Below are positions 43,070-54,637 of a DNA stretch of 64,000 nucleotides, piece by piece. Source of the stretch: Nocardioides sp. Arc9.136 (GTDB lineage Bacteria; Actinomycetota; Actinomycetes; Propionibacteriales; Nocardioidaceae); assembly GCF_030506255.1 (NCBI RefSeq), contig NZ_CP113431.1:1736001-1800000 (forward strand), given 5' to 3'. Each line of letters begins with the position of its first letter. Positions within the stretch are counted from its first letter, which is position 1. Below the pieces are notes generated by a model. That model saw nothing but the letters and a program-made list of their open reading frames with translations, did not search any database and was not told the origin of the DNA. The position numbers and the translations under genes were made by a program.

Positions 43070-44533
43070 ATGGGTGAAGAGGTCGACGCACAGGAGTTCT
43101 CACGCGCGGACCGCACGCGCCACCGCGAGAAGGTGCGGCGCTGCCTGGACGTGTTCGCGCGGATGCTGCGCGACTCGAGGTTCGACACCGACGACCCGAT
43201 GACCGGGCTGGAGGTCGAGCTCAACCTCGTCGACGAGCTCGGCGACCCGGCGCTGCGCAACGCCGAGGCGCTCGAGGCGATCGCCGACCCGGACTTCCAG
43301 ACCGAGCTGGGCCAGTTCAACATCGAGATCAACGTGCCGCCGGCGCGGCTGCGCCAGGGTGGCCTGACGACGTTCGAGGACACCCTGCGCCGCAGCCTCA
43401 ACGACGCCGAGGCGAAGTCGGCCGCGGTCGGTGCCCACCTGGTGATGATCGGGATCCTCCCGACCCTGACCAGCGACCACATGGACCCGGCGAGCCTCAG
43501 CCCCAACCCGCGGTACAAGCTGCTGAGCGAGCAGATCCTCCACGCGCGCGGGGAGGACATCACGATCGGCATCAGCGGGCCCGAGCGGTTGGTGACCACC
43601 ACCGACTCGATCGTGCCGGAGGCGGCGTGCACCAGCACCCAGTTCCACGTGCAGACCTCACCGGCCCAGTTCGCGTCGTACTGGAACGCCTCCCAGGCGA
43701 TCTCGGCCGTGCAGCTCGCCGTCGGCGCCAACTCGCCGTACCTCCTGGGCAAGGAGCTGTGGCGGGAGACGCGGATCCCGCTCTTCGAGCAGGCGACCGA
43801 CACCCGCAGCGAGGAGCTCAAGGCCCAGGGCGTGCGGCCGCGGGTCTGGTTCGGGGAGCGCTGGGTGACCTCGGTGTTCGACCTGTTCGAGGAGAACGTC
43901 CGCTACTTCCCGGCGCTGCTGCCCATCACCGACGAGGAGGACCCGCTCGCGGTGCTCGAGGGCGGCGGCACCCCGAACCTGTCAGAGCTGCGGCTGCACA
44001 ACGGCACGATCTACCGCTGGAACCGGCCGGTCTACGACATCGCGGGCGGCGTCCCCCACCTGCGCGTGGAGAACCGGGTGCTGGCCGCCGGCCCGACGGT
44101 CGCCGACACGATGGCCAACGCCGCGTTCTACTTCGGCCTGGTCCGCCACCTCGCGGAGAGCGAGCGCCCGCTGTGGTCGCAGATGTCGTTCAGCGCGGCG
44201 GAGGAGAACTTCCACGCGGCGGCGCAGCAGGGCATCGACACGCAGGTCTACTGGCCCGGCGTCGGCCAGGTGCGCGCCACCGAGCTGGTGCTGCGCCGCC
44301 TGCTGCCGATGGCGCGGGCGGGCCTGGAGGCGTGGGGCGTGCCGGGGGAGGAGTCCGACCGGCTGCTCGGGATCATCGAGCAGCGCTGCCTGACCGGCGT
44401 CAACGGCGCCGAGTGGTTCGCGCGGCGGATGCACGGGCGCGGCGACCAGGAGCGGTACGACGCCCTGCGCGCGACGCTGCTGGAGTACCGCGAGCGGATG
44501 CACAGCAACGAGCCCGTGCACACCTGGGACTGA
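43070..44533 (+). CDS. GCS2-family glutamate-cysteine ligase-like protein (long form)
   Basis: This 487-residue protein is a longer relative of the preceding ligase. It has GLEVELNLVDELGDP (Glu residues binding metal-ATP), FNIEINVPP, CTSTQFHVQTSP and GANSPYLLGKELWRETRIPLFEQ. The product is unknown. The ATG starts four bases after the previous stop, so both ligases are made together. Two different GCS2 proteins in tandem suggest a two-step or heteromeric gamma-glutamyl pathway, which I infer from position only. Confidence 0.88.
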   Translation: MGEEVDAQEFSRADRTRHREKVRRCLDVFARMLRDSRFDTDDPMTGLEVELNLVDELGDPALRNAEALEAIADPDFQTELGQFNIEINVPPARLRQGGLTTFEDTLRRSLNDAEAKSAAVGAHLVMIGILPTLTSDHMDPASLSPNPRYKLLSEQILHARGEDITIGISGPERLVTTTDSIVPEAACTSTQFHVQTSPAQFASYWNASQAISAVQLAVGANSPYLLGKELWRETRIPLFEQATDTRSEELKAQGVRPRVWFGERWVTSVFDLFEENVRYFPALLPITDEEDPLAVLEGGGTPNLSELRLHNGTIYRWNRPVYDIAGGVPHLRVENRVLAAGPTVADTMANAAFYFGLVRHLAESERPLWSQMSFSAAEENFHAAAQQGIDTQVYWPGVGQVRATELVLRRLLPMARAGLEAWGVPGEESDRLLGIIEQRCLTGVNGAEWFARRMHGRGDQERYDALRATLLEYRERMHSNEPVHTWD

Positions 44534-44566
44534 CTGCCGGGGCGGCCCCGTCGTGGTCCGGGCGAC

Positions 44567-45019
44567 TCACCGCTCGCGGAGCCGCTGCCAGGTGCGCCGG
44601 GCCCCGGAGCGGGGGTCCCACCAGCCCTTGCGGCCGGCGACCACCATGACCAGCGGCGCGCCGGCCTCGGCGTACGCCGCCCGGGCGGCCGCCAGCCACT
44701 GCGCGTCGACGTCCTGCAGCTCCAGCGGACCGGTCCGGGTGAGCCACACCAGCGGCTCGAGCGGACCGCCGGCGCGGGAGACGACTGCCCGCATGGCGGC
44801 GACGGCGTCGGCCCGCAACGCGTGGTCGAGCCGGTCCTCGGGGCGCACCGCGAGCACGCGCTCGGCACCGCCCGGGACGCCGACGTGCAGGAGCGGCAGG
44901 TGCACCCGTCGTCGTTCGGACCGCGCGTGGTCGAGCACGGCGCGACGCAGGAGGCGCCCGAGGTCGCGGGGGACCGGGTCGGGCACCCCGGGACCCTGGT
45001 CGGGTGGAGGCGGCTGCAC
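44567..45019 (-). CDS. hypothetical protein
   Basis: A 150-residue Arg-rich soluble protein without a recognisable domain. The N-terminus is proline rich. The C-terminal half (VVSRAGGPLEPLVWLTRTG, then AYAEAGAPLVMVVAGRKGWWDPRSGARR) reads like a compact alpha/beta domain. GGGAGAGG eight bases before the GTG at 45017-45019 supports it as a real gene. It is divergent from the universal stress protein gene and convergent with the GCS2 gene. No function can be assigned. Confidence 0.6.
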   Translation of the reverse strand: MQPPPPDQGPGVPDPVPRDLGRLLRRAVLDHARSERRRVHLPLLHVGVPGGAERVLAVRPEDRLDHALRADAVAAMRAVVSRAGGPLEPLVWLTRTGPLELQDVDAQWLAAARAAYAEAGAPLVMVVAGRKGWWDPRSGARRTWQRLRER

Positions 45020-45082
45020 GGCACCAGCCTCTCCCGGGGACGATCGGTCCCGCCGGGCCTCTCCACAGGCCCGGTGATGGGC

Positions 45083-45088
45083 TACGGT
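45083..45088 (+). promoter_or_regulatory. -10 box for leaderless uspA-like transcript
   Basis: TACGGT ends seven bases before the ATG at 45096; there is no ribosome binding site. Confidence 0.5.
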
Positions 45089-45095
45089 GCCGAGC

Positions 45096-45500
45096 ATGGG
45101 AACCGTGGTGGTGGGTTACGTGCCGAAGCCCGAGGGAGAGGCCGCGCTGGCCTCAGCGATCGCCGAGGCGAGGCTCCGCGGCGCGAAGCTGGTCGTCGTG
45201 AACTCGCACCGGGGCGGGCCCGACCTCGACCGCGCGGCCGCGCAGGCCGCGGAGTCCGAGCTCGCCGCCGTCGAGTCGCGCCTCGAGGGCAGCGGCGTCG
45301 AGCACGAGGTGCGCCACCTGGTGCGCGGCTTCGAGCCCGCCGAGGACCTGATCAGCATCGCGGACGCGAACGACGCCGAGCTGATCGTGATCGGCCTGCG
45401 CCGCCGCTCGCCGGTCGGCAAGCTCATCCTGGGCAGCAACGCCCAGCGCATCCTGCTCGACGCCAAGTGCCCGGTGCTGGCGGTCAAGGGCGGCGACTGA
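45096..45500 (+). CDS. universal stress protein (UspA family)
   Basis: This 134-residue single-domain protein has the Usp fold: an N-terminal strand VVVGYVPKPEGEAAL, and a C-terminal nucleotide-binding stretch GLRRRSPVGKLILGSNAQRIL followed by CPVLAVKGG. ATP-binding Usp proteins act in stress survival; the partner is unknown. The ATG is placed seven bases after TACGGT, giving a leaderless mRNA. An in-frame GTG nine bases upstream overlaps the -10 box and is unlikely. Confidence 0.92.
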   Translation: MGTVVVGYVPKPEGEAALASAIAEARLRGAKLVVVNSHRGGPDLDRAAAQAAESELAAVESRLEGSGVEHEVRHLVRGFEPAEDLISIADANDAELIVIGLRRRSPVGKLILGSNAQRILLDAKCPVLAVKGGD

Positions 45501-45510
45501 CGCAGCCCCG

Positions 45511-45542
45511 GTCGCCGGTCCGGAGATCGCCGGGACCGCGAC
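45511..45542. terminator. weak hairpin between convergent uspA-like and prfC genes
   Basis: GTCGCCGGTCC (45511-45521) can pair with GGACCGCGAC (45533-45542) with one bulged C. The remaining bases to 45627 show nothing else. Confidence 0.35.
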
Positions 45543-45627
45543 GACGGACGACCAGAAGTGGCCGGTGCGCCACGCCGACCTGGTCGGACGCCACCGACCC
45601 CGCACTTCGGGTAGTCGGTCGGCGGGA

Positions 45628-47193
45628 TCAGCTGCCGCCGGCCGGGAGGGCCTCGAGCAGGACGTCGGGGTTGTCCCGGGCGGTGACCTTGGCGCGCCAC
45701 TGGTCGACGAAGAGGGCCAGGTGCGTGCCGTCGCTGCGCTGGAGGACCTCGACCCCGCGGATCCCCGCCAGCGCGGCGGCACCGGCCGCGTCGGTGCGCC
45801 GCGCGAGCTGGTAGTCCAGCCGGCTGAAGCGGATCGGGGCGTTGAACTCGTTGGTCATCCGGTCCTCGACGACCTCGAACTGCATCGGTCCGACGGCGGC
45901 GAGGACGGGGTTCTGGTCGCCGCGCAGGTCCGACCGGAGCACCTGCACCACGCCCTCCTGGTCGAGCTGCTCGATGCCGCGGCGGAACTGCTTGTAGCGG
46001 CCGATGTCGCCGGCGCTGGCCGTCACGAAGTGCTCGGGCGCGAAGGTCGGGACCGGCGGGTACTCGATCGGGTCGCCGACGTAGATGGTGTCGCCCACGC
46101 GCAGGGCGGTGGCGTTGACCAGGCCGATGATGTCGCCGGGCTCGGCGTTCTCCACTGACGTCGTCTCCCGGCCGAAGACCGCCTGGGCGAACTTCGTCGC
46201 GAACGGGCGTCCCGTGGCGGCGTGGGTGACGACCATGCCGCGCTCGAACGTGCCGGAGACGACCCGGGCGTAGGCGAGCCGGTCGCGGTGGGCGGCGTTC
46301 ATGCCCGACTGCACCTTGAAGACGAACGCGCTGAACTCGTCGTCGACCGCACGGACCGTGCCGTCCGCACCCGGGGTGTCACCAGGCTCCGGCGCGAGGT
46401 CGAGCAGCAGGTCCAGCAGCTGCGCGACACCGAAGTTCTGCAGCGCCGAGGCGAACATCACCGGCGTGGTCGCCCCGGCGAGGAAGCGCTCCTGGTCGTG
46501 GTCGGCGCCGTCGAGGCCCAGCAGCTCGTGCTCCTCGACCGCATCCGCCCAGACCGGCGCGTCGTTCTCCTCGACCTCGTCGGCACGCATCCGCTTCTCG
46601 GGCGCGCGGGTGGCACCACCGGCGGTGCGGGTGTACTTCACGAACTCGCCGGTACGCCGGTCCAGGACGCCGCGGAAGTCCCCGGCCTCGCCGACCGGCC
46701 AGGTCAGGGGAGTGGGCCGCAGCCCGATCTTCTCCTGGATGAGGTCCATCAGCTCCAGCGCCGACAGGCCGGGGCGGTCCCACTTGTTGATGACCGTGAT
46801 GACGGGGATACCGCGCAGCGCGCACACCCGGAAGAGCTTGAGGGTCTGCGGCTCCAGCCCCTTGCCGGCGTCGACCAGCATCACCGCGGAGTCGACCGCG
46901 GACAGCACGCGGTAGGTGTCCTCGGAGAAGTCGCTGTGGCCGGGGGTGTCGACCAGGTTGACGACGTGGTCGCGGTAGACGAACTGCAGCGCGGCCGACG
47001 TGATCGAGATGCCGCGCGCCTTCTCCATCGCCATCCAGTCCGACACGGTGGCCCGGCGGTCGCCCTTGCCGTGCACGGCACCGGCCTCGTTGATGGCCCG
47101 CGCGTGCAGGGCGAGCGCCTCGGTCAGCGTGGACTTGCCCGCGTCGGGGTGGCTGATGACGGCGAAGGTACGGCGGGGGCGGCTGTCGTGCAC
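45628..47193 (-). CDS. prfC: peptide chain release factor 3
   Basis: This 521-residue translational GTPase helps recycle class I release factors. The G motifs are SHPDAGKSTLTE (G1, about 14-25), DTPGHSDF (G3), NKWD (G4) and SA in the G5 position. The RF3-specific C-terminal domain includes YKQFRRGIEQLDQEGVVQV and GPMQFEVVEDRM. The length is normal for RF3. The GTG at 47191-47193 is six bases after a minus-strand TAGGTT box, giving a leaderless message. RF3 is patchily distributed in bacteria, so its presence here is a lineage trait worth noting. Confidence 0.96.
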   Translation of the reverse strand: MHDSRPRRTFAVISHPDAGKSTLTEALALHARAINEAGAVHGKGDRRATVSDWMAMEKARGISITSAALQFVYRDHVVNLVDTPGHSDFSEDTYRVLSAVDSAVMLVDAGKGLEPQTLKLFRVCALRGIPVITVINKWDRPGLSALELMDLIQEKIGLRPTPLTWPVGEAGDFRGVLDRRTGEFVKYTRTAGGATRAPEKRMRADEVEENDAPVWADAVEEHELLGLDGADHDQERFLAGATTPVMFASALQNFGVAQLLDLLLDLAPEPGDTPGADGTVRAVDDEFSAFVFKVQSGMNAAHRDRLAYARVVSGTFERGMVVTHAATGRPFATKFAQAVFGRETTSVENAEPGDIIGLVNATALRVGDTIYVGDPIEYPPVPTFAPEHFVTASAGDIGRYKQFRRGIEQLDQEGVVQVLRSDLRGDQNPVLAAVGPMQFEVVEDRMTNEFNAPIRFSRLDYQLARRTDAAGAAALAGIRGVEVLQRSDGTHLALFVDQWRAKVTARDNPDVLLEALPAGGS

Positions 47194-47199
47194 CGACCG

Positions 47200-47205
47200 A
47201 ACCTA
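47200..47205 (-). promoter_or_regulatory. -10 box for leaderless prfC transcript
   Basis: Minus-strand TAGGTT ends six bases before the GTG at 47193; no ribosome binding site is present. Confidence 0.5.
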
Positions 47206-47312
47206 ACGCCCGACCCGGCGCACTCCCGCTTCAGCGCGACTCGTCCGCCTCTGTGCACAGGCGCCTCGAGGGCGCACGATGGCGGCACCACCCGCCCCCA
47301 GGAGGACGACCG

Positions 47313-47657
47313 ATGCAGACGACATCCCTGACCAGCGCCGTCGAGGAGCACCTCGCGGCGGCCCGTGCGGCCGGTGCCGGCCGGAGCTCGCACACCCTCT
47401 ACGGCGGGCAGGAGCACCGGCTGCGTCAGACCCTCATCGCGCTGGCGGAGGGCCGGTCCCTCGGTGAGCACGAGAGCCCCGGCGAGGCGACCCTGCAGGT
47501 CCTGCGCGGCCGGGTGCGGCTGCACGCAGGGGACGAGACGTGGGAGGGCGTCGCGGGCGACCACGCGGTCGTGCCGGTGGCGCGCCACGACCTCGAGGCG
47601 GTGGAGGACTCCGCGGTCCTGCTCACCGTCGCGGTCGGCACCCGGCCCCCGAGCTGA
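47313..47657 (+). CDS. small cupin-domain protein
   Basis: This 114-residue protein fits a single cupin barrel: RLRQTLIALAEGRSLGEHESPGEATLQVLRGRVRLHAGDETWEG (about 36-79, a beta-rich core) and AVVPVARHDLEAVEDSAVLLTV. Of the usual metal-binding histidines, only one in GEHESPGEA and one in ARHDLEA are evident, so metal binding is uncertain. AGGAGG at 47300-47305 precedes the ATG. The function is unknown. The palindrome CTGTGCACAG (47251-47260) lies upstream and could be an operator. Confidence 0.8.
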   Translation: MQTTSLTSAVEEHLAAARAAGAGRSSHTLYGGQEHRLRQTLIALAEGRSLGEHESPGEATLQVLRGRVRLHAGDETWEGVAGDHAVVPVARHDLEAVEDSAVLLTVAVGTRPPS

Positions 47658-47744
47658 CCCCGGGGGCCCGGCTCGCCGAGCGGGCCTCGTGGCCACGACG
47701 GCCGGGGTGGCAGGCACGTCCGGAAGGTCCGGCATCCTGGGTCC

Positions 47745-48311
47745 ATGAGCATCCACATCACCGGTGACGACTCCGCCGACCGCGTCCTGACCGAGGACCC
47801 CTTCGCGCTGCTCGTCGGGATGATGCTCGACGAGCAGTACCCCATGGAGCACGCCTTCCGTGGTCCCGCCAAGGTCCTGGGCCGCTTCGGCACGCTCGAC
47901 CCTGCCCGGATCGCCGCCGCCGACCCCGAGGAGTTCGCGGCGCTGTGCTCGACCCCGCCGGCGATCCACCGCTTCCCGGGCTCCATGGCGGCCCGCCTCC
48001 AGGCGCTGGCCGCGCTGGTCGAGGAGCGGTACGACGGCCGCACCGAGCGGCTGTGGACCGAGGCGACGACCGGCAGGGAGCTGCTCAAGCGGGTCATGGA
48101 GCTGCCCGGCTTCGGCAAGCAGAAGGCGCAGATCTTCGTCGCCCTGCTCGCCAAGCAGCTGGGGGTGCGCCCCGACGGCTGGGAGCAAGCGGTCGGTGAC
48201 TACGCGCTGGAGGGCCACCGCTCCGTCGCGGACGTCGTCGACGGCGAGACGCTGCAGAAGGTGCGCGACTTCAAGAAGCAGAAGAAGGCAGCCGCCAAGC
48301 AGCAGGCCTGA
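47745..48311 (+). CDS. HhH-GPD-type base excision DNA repair protein
   Basis: This 188-residue protein opens with DPFALLVGMMLDEQYPMEHAF (about 18-38) and has the helix-hairpin-helix LPGFGKQKAQIFVALLAK (about 120-137). The C-terminus is Lys/Ala rich. It resembles compact HhH-GPD glycosylase-like proteins of actinobacteria; I cannot place a catalytic Asp with certainty, so enzymatic activity is unproved. CATCCT lies six bases before the ATG, a weak leaderless -10. Confidence 0.85.
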   Translation: MSIHITGDDSADRVLTEDPFALLVGMMLDEQYPMEHAFRGPAKVLGRFGTLDPARIAAADPEEFAALCSTPPAIHRFPGSMAARLQALAALVEERYDGRTERLWTEATTGRELLKRVMELPGFGKQKAQIFVALLAKQLGVRPDGWEQAVGDYALEGHRSVADVVDGETLQKVRDFKKQKKAAAKQQA

Positions 48312-48517
48312 GCGTGCGCCCCCGACGTCCGTCGCCGTCCGTCCGCGGCCGGACCAGGATTGGCCGGCGGTCATCGGGGGCAGGACCACTCCATGGGGCG
48401 GTCCGGCACGAGCGCGTGGCCGCTCGTTCATCCGGCCGACGCCGTGTGTTCTGGACCAGTGCGCCCCGTCGTGCTGCGGAACAGGACGCTGATGCCGTGC
48501 CGTCACCCACCCCGTGG

Positions 48518-48523
48518 CAGAAT
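48518..48523 (+). promoter_or_regulatory. weak -10 candidate for the primary sigma gene
   Basis: CAGAAT lies 87 bases before the sigma start. No good -35 hexamer is at the right distance. The 299 bases from 48312 to 48610 hold no gene I can support. Confidence 0.3.
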
Positions 48524-48610
48524 GAAACCGCGGCTCTTGACGTGTGCGGGCTCTGCTGCGCCCGAGAGTCGCCCCGCCGTTGCTCCACAGTCAGTTGACG
48601 AGAGGTGTTC

Positions 48611-50074
<1,464 letters not shown>

Positions 50075-50101
50075 CCGGACGGCGCGAGCCGGCCACCCGC
50101 A

Positions 50102-50137
50102 GCGAGCCCCGTACCTCCTCGGAGGTGCGGGGCTCGC
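50102..50137 (+). terminator. hairpin terminator after the primary sigma gene
   Basis: Arms 50102-50118 and 50121-50137 pair over 17 bases with a single T-G wobble. The hairpin lies 28 bases after the sigma stop and before the stop of the convergent EamA gene. Confidence 0.75.
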
Positions 50138-50157
50138 CGCTTCCCGCGCGACCTCGG

Positions 50158-50997
50158 TCAGCCGCTGGCGACCAGGGCCACCGCGGCCGCGCAGAGGGCG
50201 AGCCCCACCGCCTGGCTTCGGTGGATCGTCTCGCGCAGGACGGCCGCGGCGAGGACGACGGTCACCGCCGGGTACAGCGAGGTGAGGACGGCCGCGACCG
50301 TGAGGTAGCCCTCCCGGGTGGCCAGCATGAAGGCACCGGTGGCGGTCGCGCCGAGCACCCCGCTGACCACCCCCAGGGCAGCCCCGCGCTGGCGCGGCAC
50401 CCAGGGGGCACGGACGACGACCGCCACCGTGACGATGGCCAGCCCGGCGACCACCTGGTTGAGCGCCAGCGGCAGCAGGCCGGCCTCCTCGGGCACCTCC
50501 GCGAGCGCGGCGAAGAGCGTGCCGAAGCCCAGCCCGGCGAGCACGCCGTCGAGCACGCCGGCGCGTCCGGTCGGCGCTCCGGCGGTGGTGGTCCGTGGTC
50601 GCCGGGCGACCAGCCAGATCGCCGGCAGGGCGGCGAGGACGCCGAGCCAGACCAGGGCACCGGGTCGCTCGCCTCCGAGGACGCCGACGGCGACCGGCAG
50701 CAGTGTGGCCGCGACGCCGGAGACGGGCGCGACGACGCCCATCCGGCCCGAGGAGAGCCCGCGGTAGAGGAAGGCGGTGCCCAGGCCGTTGCCGACGCCG
50801 CCGAGCACCGCCCAGGCGAGGTCGGTGCCGGTGGGGGAGCCGTCGACGGTCGTGGAGACCAGGAGGACGGCGACCGCGCCGCCGGCCTGGGCGGTGAGCG
50901 CGACCGACCACGCGGTCACCCGCTGGGAGGCGAAGCCGCCCACGAAGTCGCCGAGGCCGTAGGCGAGCGCCGCGCCGAGGGCGAGCAGCGCTCCCAT
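50158..50997 (-). CDS. EamA/DMT-family transporter
   Basis: This 279-residue protein has about ten membrane helices arranged as two five-helix EamA repeats, starting with ALGAALAYGLGDFVGGFASQ and with FMLATREGYLTVAAVLTSLYPAVTVVLAAAVLRETIHRSQ in the second half (helix pair ending in the conserved Glu-Arg region). Members export amino acids, nucleotides or other metabolites; the substrate here is unknown. The ATG lies ten bases after the stop of the DUF456 gene, so the two are co-transcribed. Confidence 0.88.
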   Translation of the reverse strand: MGALLALGAALAYGLGDFVGGFASQRVTAWSVALTAQAGGAVAVLLVSTTVDGSPTGTDLAWAVLGGVGNGLGTAFLYRGLSSGRMGVVAPVSGVAATLLPVAVGVLGGERPGALVWLGVLAALPAIWLVARRPRTTTAGAPTGRAGVLDGVLAGLGFGTLFAALAEVPEEAGLLPLALNQVVAGLAIVTVAVVVRAPWVPRQRGAALGVVSGVLGATATGAFMLATREGYLTVAAVLTSLYPAVTVVLAAAVLRETIHRSQAVGLALCAAAVALVASG

Positions 50998-51007
50998 CAG
51001 CCCCGCC

Positions 51008-51484
51008 TCACGTGAGGACCACGCCCACGACCCACGCCGCAGAGGCGGTGAGCGCGGCCGCCAGCTCGATCAGGATGCTCAGGCCGGCGGCGCGCAGCGC
51101 GTGCCTGGTCGACGGCCAGGCGGCGGTCCCGCCCACCCGGCGGTGCTCGGCGAGGTACACGCCGAGGACGAACCCGACGAGCAGCCCGACGACCGGGACG
51201 ACGAAGAACCCGACGACACCCAGGGCACCACCCGCCCACAGCGTCGAGGTGGGGATGCCGGCGTCCTTGAGCCGGCGCCCGGGCACGGCGTACTTGACGA
51301 CCGTGCCGAGCGCGAGCAGGACCGTGACCACGGCGAAGACCGTCCAGGCGGTCGTGCCGCCGACCTCGAGCGTCCAGACCAGCACCGCCGCCAGGACGAG
51401 CAGCGTCCCGGGCAGGACGGGGACGACCACGCCGGCCACGCCGACCGCGATCGCGATCGCGACGAGGACCTCCACCAGGCTCAC
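51008..51484 (-). CDS. DUF456 family membrane protein
   Basis: This 158-residue protein has about four or five membrane helices with the Gly-rich hairpin typical of DUF456: VGVAGVVVPVLPGTLLVLAAVLVW at the start and GFFVVPVVGLLVGFVLGVYLAEH in the middle. The function is not established; glycine-zipper-like helices suggest a membrane-embedded oligomer. The GTG at 51482-51484 has GAGGG about seven bases upstream. It precedes the EamA gene in one minus-strand unit. Confidence 0.85.
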   Translation of the reverse strand: MSLVEVLVAIAIAVGVAGVVVPVLPGTLLVLAAVLVWTLEVGGTTAWTVFAVVTVLLALGTVVKYAVPGRRLKDAGIPTSTLWAGGALGVVGFFVVPVVGLLVGFVLGVYLAEHRRVGGTAAWPSTRHALRAAGLSILIELAAALTASAAWVVGVVLT

Positions 51485-51536
51485 CGGCCCACCCTCGCAC
51501 GCGGGGTCCGCAGGCGTGGCAGGAGGGCAAATGACG

Positions 51537-51566
51537 GACGGCCCCGGACATGGGTCCGGGGCCGTC
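51537..51566 (-). terminator. hairpin terminator of the DUF7455 gene
   Basis: Arms 51537-51549 and 51554-51566 (GACGGCCCCGGAC and its complement) form a perfect 13-base stem with the loop ATGG, 21 bases past the DUF7455 stop. Confidence 0.8.
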
Positions 51567-51587
51567 GAAGTCTGGGAGCTGGTCTGG

Positions 51588-51815
51588 TCAGCCCTCGTCG
51601 GTGGTGGTGGCTGGAGTGCCGGAGAGCTTGTGGGTCTCGTCGACGACGTTCGCCGCGATCTCCTTGAGCTTGTCGCCGTGCTCGCGTGCGTGGTGGGCGC
51701 AGAACAGCAGCTCTCCGCCGGTCTGGAGCTCCACACGGAGGTAGGCCTGGGCTCCGCAGCGGTCGCAGCGGTCCGCAGCCGTCAGCGGGGCGCTGGGTGC
51801 AACGGTGGTGGTCAC
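51588..51815 (-). CDS. DUF7455 small zinc-ribbon-like protein
   Basis: This 75-residue protein contains Cys17-x2-Cys20 (CDRCGAQAYLRV) and Cys39-x2-His42 (LLFCAHHAREH), a likely zinc site. The layout matches the short actinobacterial DUF7455 family. The role is unknown. GAGG precedes the GTG at 51813-51815 by about six bases. A minus-strand TACGTT at 51851-51856 is a -10 candidate. The gene has its own terminator at 51537-51566. Confidence 0.85.
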   Translation of the reverse strand: MTTTVAPSAPLTAADRCDRCGAQAYLRVELQTGGELLFCAHHAREHGDKLKEIAANVVDETHKLSGTPATTTDEG

Positions 51816-52245
51816 ATCGGCCTCATTTCTTGTGTCTCGGTGTCTTGCTCAACGTAGAGGCGGGGCCAAGGATTCCCGCGGCCACGTGGTGCCCGACACG
51901 TCGATCTCATCACGGACAGTGTTGCCCGATCCCGGGGTTTCCATGCTCCGGACGGCGGTGTCCGGCCCACGTTCACCCGTTCAGGGGATAACGACTGGTC
52001 CTACGAAGTGTGACGCGGTGCTGGTCGCCCCGGTGCCGGAACCACCCGACGTGGCGTGGATCGTGTCCGCATCGTGACGTCCTGCGGTGGTGCTGCTGTG
52101 CTGCGGCTCACCGTAGTGGCGCGGGGACCGGGCGTGGCTCCTCGGGCGTGCGGCGTGTCGTGGGTAGATTCGGAGACCAGACCACCGACGGATTTCCCTG
52201 GACGCCGCAACCGGTCCGGGCCGGCCGTCGGACCCGCCGTACCGC

Positions 52246-52257
52246 AGGAGCCCCACG

Positions 52258-52260
<3 letters not shown>
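52246..52260 (+). promoter_or_regulatory. ribosome binding site pointing to a non-standard parE start
   Basis: AGGAG at 52246-52250 lies seven bases before ATC (52258-52260), the first codon of the conserved ParE N-terminus. No ATG, GTG or TTG is in frame between the stop TAG at 52165-52167 and the GTG at 52315. A TAGATT -10 candidate is at 52165-52170. The rest of 51816-52245 shows no gene. Confidence 0.5.
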
Positions 52261-54324
<2,064 letters not shown>

Positions 54325-54353
54325 GCCGGGCGTCGGCTGGGTAGGTCGTCGGC

Positions 54354-54578
54354 ATGAACCACCGACTCGCGCGCGCCCTCGGCGCCTCGCTGCTGCTCTC
54401 CGGGATCCTCACCCTCGTCGTCGCACTGGTCTGCCACGTCGCCGGCGGTCCGGAGGGGACGCACGCGAGCGCGGTGTGGGTGCTGGCGGTGCTCGGCCTG
54501 CTCCTGGTGGGCAACTCGCTGGTCGTGCTGGTCGTGGAGTCCCAGGTCCGCGCCGAGCACGAGCCCAGCGCGGGCTGA
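54354..54578 (+). CDS. small two-helix membrane protein, unknown function
   Basis: A 74-residue protein with two hydrophobic segments (about 11-31 and 42-63), a short outer loop containing GGPEGTHAS and a charged tail (ESQVRAEHEPS). TAGGTC lies six bases before the ATG, a leaderless-type -10. No family is recognised. It is preceded by parE and followed by a GH3 lipoprotein gene in the same direction. Confidence 0.6.
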   Translation: MNHRLARALGASLLLSGILTLVVALVCHVAGGPEGTHASAVWVLAVLGLLLVGNSLVVLVVESQVRAEHEPSAG

Positions 54579-54637
54579 CCGCGGGCGTCGGGGTCGGCGA
54601 TCCGGGGACGAACGGTCCCGGCTGGCAGCATGGGCGG

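Noticed and set aside
48312..48610. ECF-type promoter before the primary sigma gene (GGAAC followed by CGTC)
   Set aside because: The spacing is 18 bases and the motif is less complete than that before the alternative sigma gene; GGAAC and CGTC are frequent in this sequence.
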